A stretch of 42,237 nucleotides of DNA from JALZHR01 sp036389695. GTDB taxonomy: Bacteria > Acidobacteriota > Blastocatellia > Pyrinomonadales > Pyrinomonadaceae. The position numbers were made by a program, and so were the translations under genes. Below are positions 41,306 to 42,237 of this stretch, piece after piece. The notes below the pieces were generated by a model. The model ran no database searches. It was not told where the DNA came from and saw only the letters and a list, made by a program, of their open reading frames with translations. The stretch covers positions 1-42,237 of the forward strand of contig DASVWG010000325.1 in the NCBI GenBank assembly GCA_036389695.1, written 5' to 3'. Each line of letters opens with the position of its first letter. Position 1 is the stretch's first letter.

Positions 41306-42160
41306 ATGTCAGTTGAACAATGTAATAAAATTGAGGAATACAATAAATGGATAAAGTGGATAAGCTTTAGCGCTTTGGCAATCGCAGCAATTATTTTAGC
41401 TTGTGTTGCTTTTCATTACGGAGACGAAAAACTCGCTTTCAATCTTCCGAATAAACATCTGCGAAGAAGGTTCTCCAATCTTTCTGTGATGGAATGGGTT
41501 GTCATTACGGCTCCAATCATCGCTTTTGGAATCTCGAAAGTCACACACTATTTAGACAGGCAGTGCAAAGGCGGCGGTATCAGGCACGTAGTTACTTCTC
41601 TCAAGACAAATCGTTACGCGACCGACGCAAGCGTTCTGGCGGCAACGATGAGTAAACAGTCTGTTCTGGCGGCTATCGCCGCAATTTTATTAGGTATTAT
41701 TCAAGGAGTAAAAAGTGAATTGGAAAAGCAAGCAAGCAATTCTGACATATTACAATCTCCTTTAGCTGCCCCTGACATAATGCCATTTCCTTTAGTTGCC
41801 GCCGAGCTTTCAACTATCGGCTTCTTAATCTCAATTCTTTTACTTTTAATTTCAATGAAGTGTTATGACTACTCAAGCCGTTTCAATTTTCATCCGGTTT
41901 ACAAAATTACATTAATCAGTAAGGGATTAGACCTGGACATTTTGTCATGGTATGCGCTTTTGTTTTCCTTTGCTCTGGGAATAGCGTCAATGAGTGAATC
42001 TATTTCTATCTTGCTAAGTTTTATGACAGGCTTTTTGTTATGGTGGTATTACTTCATTTATCCCATACCTAAGGTTGCTGAGCTGGAAAATATTCGCGAA
42101 GCGGAATCAACGGAAAATAGCTGTGAAACGGAATCAACGCCTGACGAGCACGTCGCTTGA
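41306..42160 (+). CDS. Multi-pass membrane protein of unknown function
   Basis: A 284-aa protein I do not recognise. About six hydrophobic segments are visible (ISFSALAIAAIILACVAF; MEWVVITAPIIAFGI; SVLAAIAAILLGIIQG; LVAAELSTIGFLISILLLL; ILSWYALLFSFALGIAS; ISILLSFMTGFLLWWYYF), with short soluble ends and an acidic C-terminal tail. Between the second and third are basic, possibly cytoplasmic residues (YLDRQCKGGGIRHVVTSLKT). Codon use and base composition are clearly more AT-rich than the genes to the left, which suggests recent transfer. GGAGG is present 15 bases before the ATG. The structured RNA (41100-41245) and the MITE lie just upstream. Downstream to the window edge I see no further gene. 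Confidence 0.75.
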   Translation: MSVEQCNKIEEYNKWIKWISFSALAIAAIILACVAFHYGDEKLAFNLPNKHLRRRFSNLSVMEWVVITAPIIAFGISKVTHYLDRQCKGGGIRHVVTSLKTNRYATDASVLAATMSKQSVLAAIAAILLGIIQGVKSELEKQASNSDILQSPLAAPDIMPFPLVAAELSTIGFLISILLLLISMKCYDYSSRFNFHPVYKITLISKGLDLDILSWYALLFSFALGIASMSESISILLSFMTGFLLWWYYFIYPIPKVAELENIREAESTENSCETESTPDEHVA

Positions 42161-42237
42161 AGGCAACTCTTTCAGACTTGCCTTTGAAAATCAGATTAAT
42201 GCTGTCGGCGAATGATGAATTAACTATTATCGTGCAT

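Overview
The window looks like a chromosomal segment from a Gram-negative bacterium, most likely an Acidobacteriota member of the Blastocatellia/Pyrinomonas type. The basis is gene style rather than a marker gene: split glycine dehydrogenase subunits, secreted delta-60-repeat/FG-GAP proteins, a CadC-like winged-helix protein with a TPR tail, moderate GC, and many secreted beta-rich proteins. There is no rRNA, tRNA, phage module, CRISPR array or intact transposase. This assignment is inference; a marker-gene tree would settle it.

Layout. (1) 1-5684, plus strand: a GNAT acetyltransferase, then glycine cleavage genes gcvH, gcvPA and gcvPB. A Tat-exported class V aminotransferase-fold protein and a hotdog thioesterase sit between gcvPA and gcvPB; gcvT is not in the window. 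(2) 5909-10165: a membrane-anchored TIR protein, a SprT-like metallopeptidase (minus), and a secreted DUF305-LVIVD gene pair. (3) 10260-16409, minus: three paralogous secreted delta-60-repeat proteins, two ending in six FG-GAP-like repeats. The third has its single FG-GAP repeat cut off by an in-frame TAG, although reading frame, final stop and terminator all persist beyond it. A CadC-like regulator (16576-18315) lies upstream. (4) 18535-22845, minus: a compact operon of a TetR regulator (with a palindromic operator next to its start), a StlD/DarB-like ketosynthase III fused to a haem-oxygenase-like diiron domain, a fatty acid desaturase, and an unrecognised 295-aa protein. This is probably a lipid-derived metabolite pathway. 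(5) 23040-28445: a secreted TIMP-like protein, a TPR/HEAT protein, a serine hydrolase, and a zinc-type anti-sigma factor with its ECF sigma factor. (6) 28720-34474, minus: a five-gene surface system of three subunit-like proteins, a PapD-like periplasmic protein and a large beta-barrel protein, resembling a divergent chaperone-usher assembly. (7) 34958-38613: a secreted HExxH...E protein whose promoter region nearly copies that of the ECF sigma gene, an NTF2-like secreted protein, and a Baeyer-Villiger-type flavin monooxygenase. (8) 38808-42237: a secreted beta-propeller protein, a 221-bp MITE-like element with an 8-bp target duplication, a predicted pseudoknotted RNA, and an AT-rich multi-pass membrane protein of unknown function.

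Most notable are the ketosynthase-diiron oxidase operon, the chaperone-usher-like cluster, the matched 44-nt ECF promoter regions, the amber-interrupted delta-60 gene, and the structured RNA plus membrane protein beside the MITE. Functions are assigned from sequence motifs read by eye; no database search was run.
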